Position numbers and translations under genes: made by a program. Of a stretch of 7,385 bases of DNA, positions 5,776 through 7,385 are shown piece by piece. The notes beneath the pieces are model-generated. The model was not told the DNA's origin. It saw only the letters and a list, made by a program, of their open reading frames with translations, and did no database searches. Position 1 is the stretch's first letter. Every line of letters starts with the position of its first letter. The DNA is from Flavisolibacter sp. (GTDB taxonomy: Bacteria; Bacteroidota; Bacteroidia; Chitinophagales; Chitinophagaceae), in contig JAGIAB010000153.1 in NCBI GenBank assembly GCA_017745135.1, positions 1 to 7,385 of the forward strand, in the 5' to 3' direction.

Positions 5776-6387
5776 TTAATCATTTAACTTGAGATAAGCT
5801 TTTACTGTCTCATATTCCGGCCATTTCACTTCTGGTGCCGAATTCGCCGCAGTATTGCCAGGCACAATCATGTACCGGTATTGTTGATACTTCTTACCAT
5901 TGGCAGTTACGGTGCCTACATCCCCATTGGAATACAAAGAAATTACCTTTTCAACTGCAGTGACCTGAATGTAAAGGCCGCTTTTTGCAGAATAGGGCAA
6001 AGAATAGATCTGAGGATCAGTTGCATCACTGGAGTTGATATATACCTTCAGATCTGCGGTGCTCAACATCGTCTTGGTAAGCTTAGGAGCGTCAATATTG
6101 GCATAATAGCCGATCGTATCAATTTTACCACCTGCCTTATGGACGGTATCGGGCTTAAATGGCACATCCAGCCAATCGGAGTAGATCACACCGCCGGCAA
6201 CGCCATCACCCTTGGGACCGGGAGGGCCCGCCGGACCGGCAGGACCATCAGCTCCCGCGGGACCTTCTTTACCGCATGACAGCATGAACATCACAAAAAA
6301 CAGTCCTGACAGCAGAACTAACGGGGAAATAAGATTTCGTCTTTTTATAGTTGAACAGGGAACCAGCACGAAAAAAAACTGTCTCAT
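5776..6387 (-). CDS. Lipoprotein with short collagen-like (Gly-X-Y) segment
   Basis: This 203-aa protein is predicted to be exported and lipid-anchored. An N-terminal basic patch (KRR, residues 15-17) and hydrophobic helix (19-36) lead to a lipobox-like MLSC with Cys38 as the modified residue. Directly after it come eight Gly-X-Y triplets (39-62), including GPAGPAGPPGPKGDG, a minimal collagen-like stalk. The remaining 140 residues are beta-rich with no motif I recognise; Tyr-rich segments such as KKYQQYRYMIVPG occur near the end. Short collagen-like lipoproteins of unknown function are common in Bacteroidota. The ATG at 6387 is the only ATG start, though it gives an unusually long signal peptide. 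Its 3' end converges on the peroxidase gene with 10 bases between stops and no visible terminator between them. Confidence 0.85.
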   Translation of the reverse strand: MRQFFFVLVPCSTIKRRNLISPLVLLSGLFFVMFMLSCGKEGPAGADGPAGPAGPPGPKGDGVAGGVIYSDWLDVPFKPDTVHKAGGKIDTIGYYANIDAPKLTKTMLSTADLKVYINSSDATDPQIYSLPYSAKSGLYIQVTAVEKVISLYSNGDVGTVTANGKKYQQYRYMIVPGNTAANSAPEVKWPEYETVKAYLKLND

Positions 6388-6458
6388 GATTTTTTGAAAA
6401 GGTTATGGTATGGTTTAATAATGTCTGCAGTAGCAGGTTGTCGAACTTCATGTAGGTA

Positions 6459-6466
6459 CAAATTTA
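6459..6466 (-). promoter_or_regulatory. -7 element of the lipoprotein gene
   Basis: On the minus strand TAAATTTG (6466-6459) is an exact match to the Bacteroidota TAnnTTTG consensus, about 72 bases upstream of the ATG. No good -33 TTTG is present at the usual distance, so the assignment rests on one element. Confidence 0.4.
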
Positions 6467-6728
6467 CCTGCCGGCACTGTCGGGGGATGTAAAAAAATCG
6501 TCAGAGACTATCAATTTTGGATCATTTCTGCTTTGAAACCCAGCCTGATAGTGATAATCCGTATTGCTCTTTAAAGCATTGGCTGAAAATAAAAAGGCCT
6601 GCTGAAACCAGCCTGTCAGGCAACAGAATCAATGCCCAGTCCACCTTAATTTTCGATTGAGGTTGTTGGTTAGCGGGTTTCTCCAACAGAAATATGTTTA
6701 GCTGATCAGGAAATATTACAATTTTTCC
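6467..6728. other. Intergenic stretch downstream of the two-TM gene
   Basis: No start-codon gene is supported here. On the minus strand the frame of the two-TM gene stays open for about 68 codons past its TGA, ending at a TGA at 6524-6522, but contains no ATG. An imperfect hairpin (GCCTG, about 6592-6596, with CAGGC near 6616-6620, and an inner CTG/CAG) could be a weak terminator. Confidence 0.3.
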
Positions 6729-7154
6729 TCATTCACCAAAAGGATCATCAGTATCCCGGTATTTTCCACGAATTGCTTTTATCATTAGAACCATCCCACC
6801 GAATGTTCCAAAACATGCAATGGAGAAAACAAGAATAGGTTTTATCAACACACCTCCATAGACCAATACATAAAAAATGTAAAAGGCACAAGGGAGCCCA
6901 GCCAATAGCAATACAGTCCCGAACAAGTACCCGGTTCTGTTCTCTTTTTTGAACTCACCTCCATTGGCAACAAACAAATCTTCCAGTAGATCTGTCGCGT
7001 CTTCTATATTCATTTTTCTGTAATCCGCAGTCAGACCTTCAAGTATATGTTCCCGTTTGGAACCATATTTAACTGAATCAATTGCATACTCAATATTTTC
7101 TACGGATACACCCTTATTTCTATACTTTTCAATTATCAGGTCAAATTTTCCCAT
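6729..7154 (-). CDS. Small membrane protein with two transmembrane helices, 141 aa
   Basis: The N-terminal half (residues 1-70) is a charged, helix-rich soluble region containing the segment REHILEGLTADYRKMN. Two hydrophobic helices follow at about residues 74-101 (GYLFGTVLLLAGLPCAFYIF) and 106-128, the latter ending in VLMIKAIRGKYRD. With an even number of helices both ends should face the same side, probably the cytoplasm. I do not recognise the family and see no catalytic motif. The ATG at 7154 is the natural start. A possible -7 element (TATATTTTG, minus strand, 7229-7221) lies about 70 bases upstream. The gene looks intact and is probably transcribed alone. Confidence 0.75.
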   Translation of the reverse strand: MGKFDLIIEKYRNKGVSVENIEYAIDSVKYGSKREHILEGLTADYRKMNIEDATDLLEDLFVANGGEFKKENRTGYLFGTVLLLAGLPCAFYIFYVLVYGGVLIKPILVFSIACFGTFGGMVLMIKAIRGKYRDTDDPFGE

Positions 7155-7276
7155 CTATATAATGATTAATATGTTTTCATTCTGCGAATCAATATCTGAA
7201 TTTCTTTTGGTTCTTTTCATCAAAATATACGCTGATCGAAAATTCAGCATTCTGTCCTGTTCAGGCAACGAAAAAA

Positions 7277-7294
7277 GGCAGCACTAATGCTGCC
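7277..7294 (-). terminator. Rho-independent terminator for a leftward gene beyond the right edge
   Basis: GGCAGCA (7277-7283) pairs perfectly with TGCTGCC (7288-7294) around a CTAA loop. On the minus strand the stem is followed directly by six Ts, the stronger orientation. A T run (7300-7305) also lies six bases past the stem on the plus strand, so bidirectional action is possible. Confidence 0.8.
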
Positions 7295-7348
7295 CATACT
7301 TTTTTGGTATTCTCACTTCACTGTACAATTCTTGAATGTTCAGCGAGT

Positions 7349-7385
7349 CTATTTTTCTCGAATTATATTTTCTTTCCTGTCAAAA
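7349..7385 (-). CDS. Possible 3' end of a gene entering from the right edge
   Basis: The minus strand from the right edge reads FDRKENIIREK and stops at a TAG (7351-7349), about 55 bases before the terminator at 7277-7294. The terminator implies that some leftward transcript arrives here, and this is the most natural candidate for its last codons. An alternative frame, open from a TGA near 7380 to a TAG in the terminator loop (7286-7284), is also possible. The product cannot be judged. Confidence 0.25.
   Translation of the reverse strand, partial: FDRKENIIREK

Noticed and set aside
6212..6397. A plus-strand frame rich in GPAGPAGP opposite the lipoprotein gene.
   Set aside because: It is the antisense reading of the G/C-rich Gly-X-Y codons and has no independent support.

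Overview
The window looks like chromosomal DNA of a member of the Bacteroidota, most likely close to the Chitinophagaceae. The A+T-rich composition, the lack of clear Shine-Dalgarno sequences, promoter-like TAnnTTTG (-7) motifs and the protein types all point that way. Those protein types are a MutS-related ATPase, a short RRM protein with a Gly/Asn/Arg tail, a lipoprotein with a short collagen-like stretch, and a small SGEYRLYSRKK-type protein. The taxon is inferred from protein style, not from a marker gene.

Layout. Bases 1-1100 hold an intact, leftward Fic-family AMP-transferase gene with a winged-helix tail. It has a strong terminator after it and a near-perfect palindrome over its promoter and start region. 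Bases 1100-2250 are a gene graveyard: a coding-like scrap, an ankyrin-repeat fragment cut off at its 5' end, and a frameshifted second copy of the fic 3' end. A short sequence found beside the intact fic terminator is repeated beside this debris. Bases 2250-3035 hold two intact rightward genes, an 82-aa unknown and an RRM RNA-binding protein with a terminator hairpin. Bases 3160-3312 hide a convincing 49-aa leftward gene, too short for usual ORF cut-offs. Bases 3472-4583 are two leftward pseudogenes, a MutS-related ATPase and an ECF sigma factor, apparently joined by a deletion. Bases 4750-5765 hold an intact rightward Dyp-type peroxidase gene with a perfect palindrome upstream. It converges, with a gap of only 10 bases, on a leftward collagen-like lipoprotein gene. 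A two-TM unknown gene (6729-7154, leftward) and a terminator for something entering from the right edge close the window.

The genes do not form one pathway. The region reads as mostly single-gene transcription units separated by decayed sequence. I found no CRISPR array, tRNA or rRNA, intact IS element or recognisable defence or biosynthetic cluster, and no convincing undescribed multi-gene system. The points most worth following are the fic operator, the operator upstream of the peroxidase, the unannotated 49-aa gene, and the duplication and deletion scars.
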